Source of the DNA: Cephalotrichum gorgonifer
Taxonomy: Eukaryota > Ascomycota > Sordariomycetes > Microascales > Microascaceae
NCBI GenBank assembly: GCA_900312665.1
Contig: ONZQ02000012.1
Location: 1,103,957 to 1,167,956, forward strand
Length of the DNA: 64,000 nucleotides
Direction of reading: 5' to 3'
Shown one piece after another: positions 1 through 11,354 of the stretch (position 1 is the first letter of the stretch; every line of letters begins with the position of its first letter). Under the pieces are notes generated by a model that had not been told where the DNA came from, made no database searches, and was given only the letters and a program-made list of their open reading frames with translations. The position numbers and the translations under genes were made by a program.

Positions 1-802
1 AGGGAAAATCCAGTATCGAAGGAGGGAGGGAAAAGGAGAAGAAGAAAATAAAAGCAAAATACGCCTATTCAAAGCGAGCGCATGAGAGACAGATCTGCCT
101 ATCATGCATTCGCTCGAACCACTTTTCTCCGGCTATTAATACCAAGGCGATCTTTTTTTCCCCTGGCCGGTTTGGAAGAGATGGGAGGAGAGGACAAGCA
201 CGAGTAATCATTGGCCGCCCGAGAGCATTTTTCCCCACCAGAGCCAGCCCCAAAGCAGGAGGATACACCCAAAGGAGCCTATTATTGGATCTGTGGGGCT
301 CAGCCACAGCCTGAGGTGCATATGTTAAGTTGAAGGATGCAAGATAAGATGGGGTGAAGGGGGCAGCGCAATGTACGGAGTACGTACAAGTCAATGTACC
401 AGCACTAAGGCGGTAGCGCCTTCCCCCTCACTGCGGGCGCGAGTGTTTCTGATGTACTCGTACTTGGCGGGGCAGTATTTCGGCTGGACGACAAAACAAA
501 ATTGGCTTTGCGATTTGAGGCCTGTCTGCTGCCTGTTGGAAGACACGCCCGGCCCGTGTTCTTTTGGGCTTGGAGTGTAATAATACCTTGCCCAGCGAGC
601 CAGCCTGGTCCCCCCTGCTCGTACAAATACGAGGAGTCACCAGCGCCCTCCATTCCTTGGCTCCTCTGGACTCCAGACTCTCTCTTCTTTCTCCGACCGC
701 GTTTCGTAATTTTCGTCTTGATTCACTTTTCACAGAAAGAAAACATCTTTCTCTTTCCAGACACCTAGCCAGCTCTTCTAATATTCGCCGATTCCGCACA
801 CA
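1..802. other. Intergenic, 5' flank of LITAF-like gene
   Basis: I see no supported gene. A pyrimidine-rich tract at about 655-780 (runs of CTTTCT and CTCTC) immediately precedes the ATG at 803, as is common for fungal core promoters and 5' UTRs. A TACGGAGTACGTAC element lies at about 374. Long open frames on both strands here overlap each other, lack family resemblance and look like chance. Confidence 0.5.
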
Positions 803-1637
803 ATGGAGCCCAAGGGTATGTCCGCCACCACCATCACCATCACAATCGCCAGGCTTTCCCCTCTCGCCTCCCCCCTTTCCTTCCCTCCTTCCTTGGGTCA
901 GATCAGACCCTCGACCTTCCACGCCGATTGCTAACCTTCCTCACCCACCACCACAGTCCAGACCCCCGACCCGGCCTACGCCGCCCCCGTCCAGCACACT
1001 GGCGCCGTCTCTCCCCAGTATGCCCACCCGCAGCAGGGATACTACCAGCAGCCCCAGCCGGTCCCTGGGCAGGTTCCCGGGCAGGTTCCTGGCCAGCCCA
1101 TCGCGCACCCGCAGCAGCCTCCGCCCAGCTACCCCGCCCAGCCCATGATGGACCCTTCGGTTCCCGGCGGGTACCAGCCGGCCGGCCAGTCCTACGGCAT
1201 GCCCCTCGTCAGCCTCAACGCGCAGCCGTGCCCCGTCCAGTGCCCCCACTGCGGCCACCGTGGGATGACGGCTGTCTCGCACGAGTCTGGTGGATTCACC
1301 CAGTACGTCTCGAGTCTCCCCCGTTTCCCCTCCTTTGCTAGTTCTTGCGCCGGCGCGAAAGTTTTAAGCTAACGAGGCGGCCGTTTCTAGTCTCATGGCT
1401 CTGCTCTTCTGCTGCGTCATCTGCCTCGGGTGCATCCCGTACTTGATCGCTAGCATGAAGGACACGTCCCACAAGTGCACAAGCGTACGTTTACCCACCT
1501 ACCGGCGCCGTGTTGAGCGAGAGAGAGAAAGAGAGAGGAAAGCCACGTTTTGCTAACTGAAAAAACAGTGCGGTACCACCCTCGCGACGTACCACCGCAG
1601 CGGCCGCACCGAGGTCCACTACCAGCCGGCGCCGTAA
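803..1637 (+). CDS. LITAF-like zinc-ribbon membrane protein
   Basis: Four exons give a 173-residue protein: 803-815, 957-1302, 1391-1484 and 1569-1637, all with GT-AG introns and consistent phase. The N-terminal half is rich in Pro, Gln and Tyr and contains a PPSY (PPxY) motif at about residue 65, the kind bound by WW-domain ubiquitin ligases. The C-terminal half is a LITAF domain: a first CPHCGH knuckle, a short hydrophobic Cys-rich segment (LMALLFCCVICLGCIPYLI) and a second HKC-x2-C knuckle followed by ATYHR. In the family the two knuckles bind one zinc ion and the hydrophobic insert embeds in the cytosolic face of endosomal or lysosomal membranes. The length and architecture are normal for fungal members. 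The role in membrane-protein sorting is inferred from the family. Confidence 0.88.
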
Positions 1638-3106
1638 ATACGACGACAAACCAACCGACACACCGTTCCTTAAACAAGCTTCATATCCTACAGTTGTTTT
1701 GACTCGGCGGCGGGAATGATGCCCTGGCCGATATATTCTTTACCACCTGGCTCATTGATGGCGTTTGTTTCCTTTGTTTTTGTTTGGGAGTTCTTGCTAC
1801 ATACCCTTGAAAGAAGTTGGAGATTGGGGATGGGAGACGGGACACGCGATGCCCACGTTCTTTTTGTATCCCTCTCTTTTGCGCAATGACTCGGGCTGTG
1901 CTCTGTAGGTGCGGCTTAATTACCGGGTTCAAGAATGGACGCCCGTCCGAACACAAATTTCCACGTGGAAAAAACGTGAATTTTTACGAGTACAAGTGAA
2001 CCTCGCCGAGGTGAAGCATTTTGTGTACATGTAGGGTTGCACGTCGTCAAGGGATGAAGTCGCGATCCCGCCCTACAGACCCGACGGAGTGGATTGGGTA
2101 ACAGCCGAGATGGGCCAGTTCCCCAGATCCGAGATTCCAGATCTGATCCTGCCATCCCAGGAGAGTGGATATGTGACAAATCCAACCCGATCAGGTAGCA
2201 TGTTTCAAGGTGGATGCCGCTCACTCAATCCAACGGCGCTCTCTGTTGGGGTGCATGCGATCAGTGCTTACATGTATTTATTTACAACTTTAACATGGGT
2301 CTCACTCCAAAACGAGCTCAAGCCCAGCCCAGATGATCTCGACTTGTTTCTGGATACAGGATGAAACAGGTTTCCAGTTTTCATTCTTTCTACGAGCTTA
2401 AGCTTCTCACGGCGCATAGGAGTCCGTGGGCGCAAAGTGGATTACGCCCATCACGAGACTCGCCCGTGCCTGGATCGATGATGGAGCTACATTCCTCTTT
2501 TTCGAAACGAAAGGAGTGGGCGGTGAGGTGAAGGTGCCATGAGGTGGCAATTGGTCCGTTGCCGGCTGGCAACACCCCCTTTCGCGGCTACGACCTCCTT
2601 GCTCCACCCCAGCCCAATTGCCCGGCAACGGGGGTTATTACCCGAGAATACACCGAGAAACAAACAACAGCCCACAGACACTTGGAAAATGGAACCCAAC
2701 GGCTTCTTTCGATTACGCGGGGCAACAAGCATGTGGTAACCCCTGGATTTTCTCCCCTTCACGTAATTTTTTGACTTCCGCATACCACTCTCTCCATTGT
2801 TCATACTCGACTACTCCACCGAGCTCCCCTCAAGAACCCCGATACTACCTGTTCTTTACGCGACCGGACCCACGGGCGAACCTGGTGACGACATATCTCG
2901 CTCCCCGCCTTTTCGCCAAACACGCGCCCATTTGCTGCTTGTGGGCAGCTCGACATCGACACACAGACAGAACCCCTCAGGTACCCAGGTACGAACGACC
3001 CCTCGAGAGCCAACTTGGTACGCACCCCCTTCGCCGTTCGTCCCATCCTGACGCCACCCATCTCGGGCTACTGCAGGTTTCCGTCTCCTGACACTACGTA
3101 GCCACC
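1638..3106. other. Intergenic between LITAF-like and stu2 genes
   Basis: About 1.5 kb holding the 3' end of the LITAF-like gene and the promoter and 5' leader of the next gene. Open frames here overlap on both strands without family resemblance. I see no gene. Confidence 0.5.
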
Positions 3107-5878
3107 ATGGCGGACGAGGAACCAGACTACAGCTCCCTCCCTCTCACCGACCGCTTCGTCCACAAGGTGCGTCGCCTCTCCGACCCCCCGCCCACCCTCC
3201 TCCCCGCGCCTACTTACGTCCTGCATATGGACGACTAATGACAAACGCAATCTCCACAGATATGGAAGGTCCGAAAACAAGCCTACGAAGACGCGGCGAA
3301 GCAGTTCGCCGCAACACCCGACGAGAGTGACCCAGTCTTCCGACCCTTCCTTCAAGACCCCGGCCTATGGAAAGGCGCCGTCGTAGACTCGAACGTCGCC
3401 GCACAGCAGGAGGGCATCGCGGCGCTATGCGCCTTCCTCAAGTTCGCCGGCCGAGACGCGTGTCTCCGAACACGAGGGAGCACAATCACCCCGATGGTCG
3501 AGAAGGCGTTAGCGTCGACCCGCGCCGCGACAAAGGCCTCCGCGAACGAGGCGATCCTCCTCTACATCGAGCTAGACACCCCCGGCCCCGTCATCGAGGA
3601 CCTCCTGCCCGGCCTCTCCCACAAGGTCCCCAAGACCATCGCCGCGACGCTCGCGTGCCTGACGACGGTATTCCACAACTACGGCTGTAAGACGGTCGAC
3701 CCCAAGCCCATCCTGAAAATGCTACCAAAGGCCTTCGGGCACGCGGACAAGAACGTCCGAGCTGAGGCGACGAACCTGGCGGTCGAGTTCTACAGGTGGC
3801 TCAGGGAGGCCATGAAGCCCATGTTCTGGGGCGACCTGAAGCCGACGCAGCAGACGGACCTCGAGGCCCAGTTCGAGAAGATCAAGGCGGAACCGACGCC
3901 GAAGCAGGAGCGTTACCTCCGGTCCCAGCAGGCGGCTATGGAAGCCGCGAGCGCATCGGGAGGGGGGGATGCCGGGGGTGATGACGGGGACGAGGAGGAG
4001 GCGCAGGAGATCGACGCGTTCGACCTCGCGGAGCCGCAGGACATCAACAGCAAGATTGAGAAGATAGAGCCGGACTTCTGGACCGCGATGGGGTCGTCGA
4101 AGTGGAAGGACCGGAAGGAGGCGGTCGAGGCTCTGTATGCGATCCTGAATGTCCCACGCATCAAGGAGGCAGACTACACGGAGCTTAACAGAGTCCTCGC
4201 CAAGAGCATGAAGGACGCCAACGTCATCGTCGTCACGATTGCGGCGCAGTGCATCGAGGCACTCGCGAAGGGGCTACGGAAGGGGTACGGGAAGTACCGG
4301 TCGATCGTGCAGGCCCCCATCATGGAGAGGCTGAAGGAGAAGAAGGTAACCATCGCCGAGGCGCTGGGAGCGGCACTCGACCAGGTCTTCATCGCCACCA
4401 GCCTCCCCGAGTGCATGGAGGACATCATGACGTTCATCGTCAACAAGAACCCCCAGGTCAAGGAAGGGACGATGAAGTTCCTCATCCGCTGCCTGCGAAC
4501 TACGCGGGAGGTCCCTAGCAAGCAGGACATCAACGCCTTTGTGGAGGCCGGCAAGAAGCTGCTCTCGGAGTCGAGCGAGGGGCTCCGGTCGGGCGGCGCT
4601 GAGGTCCTCGGGACCATCATGAAGATCGTCGGCGAGCGCGCGATGAACCCCCACCTCGAGGGCCTCGACGACATCCGCAAGACGAAGATTAAGGAGTTCT
4701 ACGACACGGCCGAGGTGAAGGCCAAGGAGAAGCCGAAGGCGCCCCCTCCCGCGGCGCCGAAGGTCGCGCCGCCGAAGAAGGCGCTGGGGCCCAAGAAGGC
4801 ACCGGTCAAGAAGGCAGCACCCCCCGCCGCCGCGCCTCCCCCTGCGGCAGAGTCGGCGCCACTCGCGCCGCAGCCCACCTCCCGACCGTTGAGCAAGCTA
4901 GGTAAGCCATCGGGCCTAGCAGGCCTCAAGGCTCCCCGCGGCCGCGCACTTCCGGGACCCAGCGGCCTTGCGTCGCCGCGACGAGCTGCTGCCCCTCCGG
5001 TTGAGGAGGAGACGCCGGCGCCACCACCTCAACCCCGTTTCGGCCGCGGCGGGCCCGCCGCCCGCTCCTTGGCGCGACCGACGCGCGCCGCCTCCCCCGG
5101 CTTCCCCGACTCGCCCAGTCCCCCGCGTGCGAACGCCATGGAGCCCCGCATATCCTCCCTAGAACGCGCCGAGCTCGAAGAGCTTCGCGCCGCGAACGAC
5201 CGGCTAATGCGGCTCTCGGAGGAGCTCCGGCACGAGCGCAGCAAGCTGTGCTCCGAGGTCCAGGAGCTGAAGAACCAGAACGCGGGGCTGATAGAGGACC
5301 ATACGCGGGACGTGCTGAGCATCAAGGCGAAGGAGACGCAGCTCGTGCGGGCGCGCAGCGACGCGGAGGCGACGGAGCAGACGAACGAGAGGCTACGGCG
5401 GGAGCTGGAGAGGCTGAAGAGGGCGCTGAGCCGCGCGGAGGGGCTGAACGGCGGTATGACCAGCCCGGGCGTGTCGTCGCCCACCCACGACGATGTGGGG
5501 ATCTTCAGGGACGGGTACGCGTCCGCGGGAGGGGCGGGGAGGCAGCGGTCGAGCTTCAACAGTAGCATGTCGGAGGAGAAGGAGAACGGGGAGCACGCGT
5601 ACCCGACGAAGCTGAATGCGGATCTGAGGTACGGCGGGAGCGGGATGTCGTCCGGGAGGGGGAGTCCCGCGAGGGGGTACAGGGACGAGAGGCCGCAGAG
5701 CGTGGCGAGTCAGGGGAGTGGGAGCGGGGTTGAGAGTTGGAAGAGGGCGGCGGAGGTTACGAGTCAGTTGAAAGCTAGAATTGAGCAGATGAAGGTGAGA
5801 TCCCCCCCCCCCTTTCCCCCCTTACTACCTCACTGTTTTCCCCAGTCCAAGGCATCTTTTATCCCCGCCCCGTTCTAG
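3107..5878 (+). CDS. stu2: XMAP215/Stu2/Alp14 microtubule polymerase
   Basis: Three exons (3107-3166, 3260-5794, 5846-5878) encode about 875 residues, close to yeast Stu2 (888) and S. pombe Alp14 (809). TOG1 covers roughly residues 1-235. An acidic Gly/Asp/Glu linker follows, then TOG2 from about 287 (IEPDFWTAMGSSKWKDRKEA) to about 495. Next come a Lys/Ala/Pro-rich basic linker (about 510-640) and a long coiled coil (about 650-755) for dimerisation. This order is the fungal two-TOG form of the family. These proteins bind tubulin dimers, speed plus-end growth and act at kinetochores and spindle poles. The start has a good context (GCCACCATGG). The last intron is only 51 nt, is a multiple of three, has no stop and contains a C-rich tract, so a retained form would add 17 residues. 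Confidence 0.93.
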
Positions 5879-6479
5879 CCTTTGTTTTTAATGGACAGTG
5901 AACGTAATGGTTCTGGAGTTTTACTAACTGGCGATGTAATAGGCGAAGCAAGGGTTTACGAGACAATGAGGATGATGAATATGTTTATACCCATCGTTTG
6001 TTTAGTTCGGGTAATAGTGGGCATTGGGACCATGGGGGCCATGGGATGGGGGGGCATGGATGGCATGGGTGAGAAAAGGCGGTGGCAGGCAAGAGAACCA
6101 TTTCTTCTCTTGGGGGTTTGACGTTTGTTCGTGGACTAGACTTAGGGCGGGTTTATAATTGATGCACGTCGTTTCGAAGTATTTTCTTCTTGGGCTTTGA
6201 GGGGTCTCGGGGCTGTGAGTATTCACACCACATGTATCCGCGTGTTTGGCGGGCATGATATGGCTCTGTCTTGGTGGGAATGGCACACGGGGGCTGTTGA
6301 GAGGTTGTAAACAAATATAACGGCACTTATATTTGTAGCTAGGCCATATGGTTCAAGCCATTACATATGTCCCGAAACACCCTAAACAACTATGAAAAAA
6401 ACAATGGCCAGTACGCAAAGAAGACTGTGTGTTATGGGAAGGTACTCCAAGAGTCTTTCGGCCGAAGACAGTCCCTAGC
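5879..6479. other. Intergenic, convergent 3' ends
   Basis: This 600 bp lies between the convergent 3' ends of the stu2 gene (+) and the GH127-like gene (-). It presumably holds both 3' UTRs. A run of ATGG/CATGGG-type short repeats at 6030-6070 is the only visible structure. Confidence 0.55.
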
Positions 6480-8327
6480 TCAAACTCTCCAGTAAACATT
6501 GTAGTTGTAGTCATGCGCGTCGTAAAACGCAGACAGGACAACAGACTCTTCGCCAGCCGTAGCCGTGAAAGCCAGGGGCTCATTGGGCACAGGCTCGATA
6601 GACCCAACCTCGATCTGAGGCAAGCCGCTAAGCTCCCTATCCCCATAGTTCGCCGCGAGGACCGTGGGCCCATAAGCAAACGCCACAACATTCTCGTCGT
6701 CCTGGGCCGGAATCTGCCTCAGGCTCATCGGCAGGCTGAGGGCCACGACATCCCCGTCTTGCCAATCCCTGCCTTGGATAACGGCGTAGGAGCCGGGTGC
6801 GACAGACACATCGCTCACGGGCTCGTCGTTGATGAGGAGACTGGCGTCCTCTCCAGCCCAGTCGGGGATACGGATGGAGAGATCGAACTGCGCAGACCCC
6901 GCTATCTCAAGCGCAATATTGCCCGAGGCGGGGAAGTCCGTCTTCTGAGTAACCGTAACATTCTTATCCGCCCATTTCAACGTGGATGGGGTGAAAAGGT
7001 TGACGTAGAGGGTGTTCCCGTCCTCACTATACCAGTAGATGGAGTCCATAAGCTTAGTGTTCGTCTCCAGGGACGTACCCTGACAGCACCAGAAGCTCTC
7101 ATAGTCGGTGCTCCAGGTACCGCCTCCCCAAGCAGGGCCGACACCCCGGCGGCCCCCAGGGTTCAGGGAGGTAAAGTACGTAATATGGCCGTGCTCGCTC
7201 TTAGGATGCTGCACGCCGAGGAGGTGGTTTAGGAGCGCCCTCTCATAGAAGTCGAAATAGTGTGACACGGGTTCGTTGGCCCAGAGCTCTCTGGTCACCT
7301 TGAGCATGTTATATGTGTTGCAGGTCTCGCACGTGTCTTTCTTGAGGTAGCCTGAGATGTTTCCGGGTTCGTGCCAGTGTTCTGCCTGGCTATTACCGCC
7401 CATGGCATACGTGTGGTCTCGCACGACGAACCCATACGCGTTCTTGGCAATGTCCAGGTACCGCTGCTCACCCGAGGCGCGGTACTCGTGGATGGTGCCG
7501 ATGAACTTCTGCGCCTGCGTGTTGGCGTGCAGGCCCTGGAGATTATTCACGTTCTGGGCAAGGGGATCGAAGACGTGGGCGTGGTCGAATCGCTTGGCGA
7601 CGGCCATCCAGCGGTCATCCTTGGATTCACGGGCGAGCTGCGCGAGTATGTCGTTCATGCCGCCATACTCCGTGCCCAGCATCTCCTGGAGCTGGCCCTC
7701 CGAGAGCCTTCCCGTGCGCCCGTCGACCCACTCCGCCATTCCGAGTAGGACGTCACGGGCGTTATCGCTGTCCATGTGGCGCCAAACGTCCAGCAGACCG
7801 TTCATCGTCTTGTGGATAGCGTAGTACGGCACGTTACCATTATTGAGCGTGCGGTTCTCGACCTTGTCGATCTCAGACTCGGGGAAGCCGGCGAGGTAGC
7901 CCGGGCTGAAACCCGCCTCCGCATTGTTGGCCTGGCACTTCTCCAGCTCACCGACCATGTACAAGGCGCGGTCTTGACACCCCTGGTCACCGGTCACCGC
8001 CCAGCACTGGGACCAGGCGCTGAGGAAGTGGCCGTGGCTGTGGGACCGGAAGGGGAAGTCGGGGGATTCCCAACCGCCGACCGGCTCTGCGCCCTGGGCG
8101 TCGAGGGCGTGGTTGGTGCGGAAGGTGTAGAGGAGGCGGTCTACATCGACGAACTTGAGGTAGGTCAGCGTGCGCTGTTGGTTGTCGAGCCAACGGCTCT
8201 CGAGAAGTTGGACATCGCCGAGAGGGAAGCTTTGGGCCGGCTGAGCGTGGACGAGAGGGATGTTTGAGAGGCTGAGGAGGGTGGCCGAGAGGGCGAGGCC
8301 GCTCCGTAACAGGAGGTGGCCGGGCAT
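6480..8327 (-). CDS. Secreted GH127-like beta-L-arabinofuranosidase
   Basis: A single-exon gene of 615 residues. Residues 1-28 form a typical signal peptide (hydrophobic LALSATLLSLSNIPLVHA). The body is the (alpha/alpha)6 barrel of the DUF1680/GH127-GH146 group. Diagnostic segments are HWHEPG near residue 321, ETCNT near 334 and FWCC near 409. In the characterised HypBA1 enzyme, the Glu-x-Cys and the Cys pair bind the catalytic zinc with one cysteine as nucleophile, and all are present here. A beta-sandwich tail ends the protein. Members release L-arabinofuranose from arabino-oligosaccharides or glycoproteins, so a role in plant cell-wall use is likely. Exact substrate and GH family number (127 or 146) cannot be set by eye. 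The promoter carries three copies of CCGGTGGGAT. Confidence 0.88.
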   Translation of the reverse strand: MPGHLLLRSGLALSATLLSLSNIPLVHAQPAQSFPLGDVQLLESRWLDNQQRTLTYLKFVDVDRLLYTFRTNHALDAQGAEPVGGWESPDFPFRSHSHGHFLSAWSQCWAVTGDQGCQDRALYMVGELEKCQANNAEAGFSPGYLAGFPESEIDKVENRTLNNGNVPYYAIHKTMNGLLDVWRHMDSDNARDVLLGMAEWVDGRTGRLSEGQLQEMLGTEYGGMNDILAQLARESKDDRWMAVAKRFDHAHVFDPLAQNVNNLQGLHANTQAQKFIGTIHEYRASGEQRYLDIAKNAYGFVVRDHTYAMGGNSQAEHWHEPGNISGYLKKDTCETCNTYNMLKVTRELWANEPVSHYFDFYERALLNHLLGVQHPKSEHGHITYFTSLNPGGRRGVGPAWGGGTWSTDYESFWCCQGTSLETNTKLMDSIYWYSEDGNTLYVNLFTPSTLKWADKNVTVTQKTDFPASGNIALEIAGSAQFDLSIRIPDWAGEDASLLINDEPVSDVSVAPGSYAVIQGRDWQDGDVVALSLPMSLRQIPAQDDENVVAFAYGPTVLAANYGDRELSGLPQIEVGSIEPVPNEPLAFTATAGEESVVLSAFYDAHDYNYNVYWRV

Positions 8328-9368
8328 TGGGGAGAGATTGGATGCTGCTTGTTTGGGAAGTTTGACTGAGCTGGTGAGCCGCGGAAGGGGATTGGTAACC
8401 AGCTCGTGGTATCAGTGTGGGGGGCAGACAGTAGCTTCATATGCCGGAGCGGGATACTATGATCTGCTCTAACATAGCTAATATTCACGGCCCCGGTGGG
8501 ATGCAAATGAGGGCTTAAGTTTCCCTGCTCCGGTGGGATGCGGTTATGCGGTGACGGTATCGCCGGTGGGATACGGCGACGGGGCGAACATATGGCTGGT
8601 GCGGAAAACCGGCAGCACCCGTAACATCGGATAATGGAATCCCAAGTTGGTTTGTCTGCTTGTCACAGGTAAACCCTCCAATAGGGAAGCCTGGGTCTTG
8701 AAAGTTCTGGGGTAATGCGGGCGACCCCATGCGTGAACCAGGGCCGGATCGGGCAGGTATCTGGGGATTAATAAAACCACCTTATATGAGTGGAGCGGAT
8801 GCTACCCGCCATTCCATTCGATGGACCGCGAATGCGGGGATCTGTGGGTATCACATCGTCCCGGAAGGGAATCTGGGCCGCCGCTCAACATGGGGGAGGG
8901 ATAATTCTTAATCGTCAAGCTTATATCAGATTCGCCGTCCAGAGGTTCCATCCTAAATACTATGATATCTTCTTCTAGGAGCATCTCTGCGCCAGGTCTG
9001 ATTTCTCCATCATGTCCGGACTGGACTTTTACTGACACCCCGGTGTGTCCTATACTAGCTGGTCTTCGAAGATGTGGCTCTCAGTGAGTTAAGGTGCTTG
9101 CCAGGGTATCTTAAAGAGATATAATATGCATGTTACTAGAAATAATATAATCTGGCGGTAGTTGTAACTAGGGATTTAGGTAGCCAACTGGGACACCAGA
9201 TATATCCGCCGTAGATTTTGTATTTTAGGTAAAATTCTAAGTCTCACTAATTCTCTCAGCGAAGCGGTATATCGTGGGCAAGAATCATATTCGGGACAAC
9301 CTTAAGATTAGGATATACTATATATCTTACAACTCATGAATAAACCGTGGGGATATCTCTCTACCGGG
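8328..9368. other. Intergenic, promoter side of GH127-like gene
   Basis: Apart from the three CCGGTGGGAT copies at 8493-8572 I see no feature. From about 9100 the base composition turns AT-rich with ATATA runs. No open frame resembles a family I know. Confidence 0.5.
8493..8572. promoter_or_regulatory. Three direct copies of CCGGTGGGAT
   Basis: The 10-mer CCGGTGGGAT occurs exactly at 8493-8502, 8530-8539 and 8563-8572, spaced 37 and 33 bp, all in one orientation. They lie 166-245 bp upstream of the GH127-like start codon, which is on the minus strand. The CCGG core would suit a Zn2Cys6-type regulator, but no known consensus is matched and the function is inferred from position and repetition. 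Confidence 0.5.
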
Positions 9369-9738
9369 TCACTCTAGAGTCTGCTGCCACTTTTTCCTCG
9401 AATTCTTGAATTCTTGGATGATTCTTTTGTCATCGATTCGTAGCAGCAGCTCATTTACATTCTTAACTACTATAGATCGCTTGTCAGCCACTGCCGATAT
9501 CTTTTGGAGACCTATCTCGTCTCTAGGCGCCGAGCTGTTGAAGTATCCAGACAAGCTCTGTCTGCTTCTCTTCGAGCTTGTCATACTGCTTCTTTTTTGT
9601 TCTCGTAGACGCACTACTACAGGGAGAAAGTTTAGGCTGTCTTGGCATTGCATTCCGTGCCGCCCACGAGTGTCTATCCTCCATCGTGTAGTCAAGTGAG
9701 AGTCGCGTTGAAGTTGACAATGTTTTGGCCAAGACCAC
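9369..9738 (-). pseudogene. Possible degraded coiled-coil gene fragment
   Basis: Two overlapping minus-strand frames look like halves of one protein. The upstream frame ends in a Lys/Glu/Gln-rich helix (KKKQYDKLEEKQTELVWIL) that stops at about 9525. The other frame continues as DEIGLQKISAVADKR and ends in a second charged helix (RIIQEFKNSRKKWQQ). Joining them needs a single frame change near 9530-9540. I do not recognise the family. It could be a relic of a larger gene or mobile element, or chance. Confidence 0.22.
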
Positions 9739-10016
9739 GCCAGTGCCGGCAGCTTCAAGGTCAAGCAGGATACAAACTGAGTCTAGAGGCAGGTAACTAT
9801 TTCTTCTCGGTATCCCTACTTTAAGCCCTCACAATACCGGCACATGAAGCGGATGGTGGGCCCCGTTGTCCCTGTTCCCTTTGCTGGCCCTTCCTTCCCT
9901 TGACTTGTCCCCCGATCCGATCATCGTAACCCACCATCACGGCGGCGATCCTGTTTGTGGACCTATGCGTATCAACCCGGATGCACGCTCCCATAACACA
10001 GTGATGCTCTACCCGT

Positions 10017-10463
10017 TCACTTCTGTTGCTGCTCCCCAATGAACGCCATAATCTTCGTCATGAACTCGGCCGTGTACGCGGAGTCGATAAACTCAACAAC
10101 CTCCACAATCTCCGTCCCAGAGTCGTTGGTCCGCAGCGTAAAGACGTACTCGTTGACATAGGGCCCGATGGGTGTCTCAGCGCTCGACGCTAGATATAGC
10201 GTCACCTTGCGCTGCTCCTCGTCGATAATTGGGGGAACGCCGTCCGCGAGCTTGATGATGAAGGGCTTCATGATCTGGAAACCGGGGCTGATGAAGTCCC
10301 TGTACTCCTCATTGCTGCGCACGGGGTGACCCGCTGACTTAGGGAGGACGTGGTGCTTGCAGTCGGGGCTGCGCAGGGCGATGGTTCCCTCGGGCGTGTT
10401 GGTGTTGAAGGCGGCGAGGTAGCCATCGACCGTCTTGAGGATCTGTTCGCGAATGGGAGACAT
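10017..10463 (-). CDS. NTF2/SnoaL-like fold protein
   Basis: A 148-residue single-exon protein starting MSPIREQILKTVDGYLAAF. The length, the N-terminal helix ending in a Tyr/Phe-rich segment, and the alternating strands (KVTLYLASSAE, EYVFTLRTND, VVEFID) fit the cone-shaped NTF2/SnoaL fold. Small fungal proteins of this type are common. Some are enzymes in secondary metabolism and most are uncharacterised. No signal peptide is visible. The ATG at 10463 is the first in frame; codons upstream of it are non-ATG. TATATAA at about 10551-10557 (read on the minus strand) could be its TATA element. A 99 bp tandem duplication lies just upstream. No catalytic residues can be assigned. Confidence 0.7.
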   Translation of the reverse strand: MSPIREQILKTVDGYLAAFNTNTPEGTIALRSPDCKHHVLPKSAGHPVRSNEEYRDFISPGFQIMKPFIIKLADGVPPIIDEEQRKVTLYLASSAETPIGPYVNEYVFTLRTNDSGTEIVEVVEFIDSAYTAEFMTKIMAFIGEQQQK

Positions 10464-10605
10464 GATTTGCAAGAGTTCAGGTGAGGAATGATGGACGAAG
10501 ACGAGCCTCCGGAACCCCTGGGCCTCGAGGCGTAAGTCATTCTTCTATTGTTATATATTGGCGCCAGAACGCTTGGATATCGTGCTTACTCTCAAACTGA
10601 CGCGG

Positions 10606-10796
10606 CATGTCAGCTTGTACTGTTATTACCAATATACTGAATCGATTCTATTTGCGCTGCTTCCGAGGAGGGCCCTTGATGGTAACGCTATTCTATGGGA
10701 TATGCATGTCAGCTTATGCTATTATTACCAATATAATAAAGCGATGCTATTGGTGCTGCTGCCGAGGAGGGCCCTAGAAGGTAACGCTATTCTATG
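10606..10796. repeat. Tandem direct repeat, period 99 bp
   Basis: Two copies, about 10605-10697 and 10704-10796, align along their whole length with exact blocks such as CATGTCAGCTT, ATTACCAATATA, CCGAGGAGGGCCCT and GGTAACGCTATTCTATG. The offset is constant at 99 bp. The unit is a multiple of three. On the plus strand both copies are open in the same frame and encode two similar 33-residue units containing LLPRRAL-[DE]-GNAIL. No ATG starts that frame before the second copy. Confidence 0.8.
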
Positions 10797-11354
10797 CCTT
10801 GGCCCATCGAGGCACTAAGATATCCACCACCGCATGGGTATTTCCAACGACTCGGGCATGTCAAAGGCGAGAGGAATAACAATACCGCAATAAAGGCCTT
10901 GCCTCTTCTGTACATCAATCCGCTTCTAATATTTCGGTCATGCTCAGGGTATTCACAACTCCTGAGGGCGCCAGCAAACCAATACTTGCGTGAGGACATG
11001 ACTATAATATCCCGGCCCACCTTGAGCTAGACATCATTCAGATATTCGGTAACACAAGGGCCAATCATCTTATGTTATTCCTGAGGCGGATAAAGCGCCT
11101 AAAGGTATCTTTCCTGTATAGTCATGTTAACTAACTCGGGCGTAGTAGTGCGCCTGTCACCATTGGCTAGAGCCCGTCGCCATACGGGACGGCAGCTCAC
11201 TCACAGACAAGCGAACCACCACTCCGGGTCCTAGTTCGATCTCATAACGGGAATCGTAGGGCCTAAAGAGCTTACAAAAGGTAGTGCTATGGTTGAGGTG
11301 ATGACTACGGAAATGTCAGGGTCGCAGGAGCTACCCCGGTGAAATTCAAAGCAG

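Noticed and set aside
428..922. 164-codon minus-strand frame upstream of the LITAF-like gene
   Set aside because: Low-complexity Gly/Arg/Glu composition opposite a pyrimidine-rich leader and intron; no ATG-based gene model.
6429..7232. 267-codon plus-strand frame opposite the GH127-like gene
   Set aside because: Antisense shadow of a well-supported enzyme; no family resemblance.
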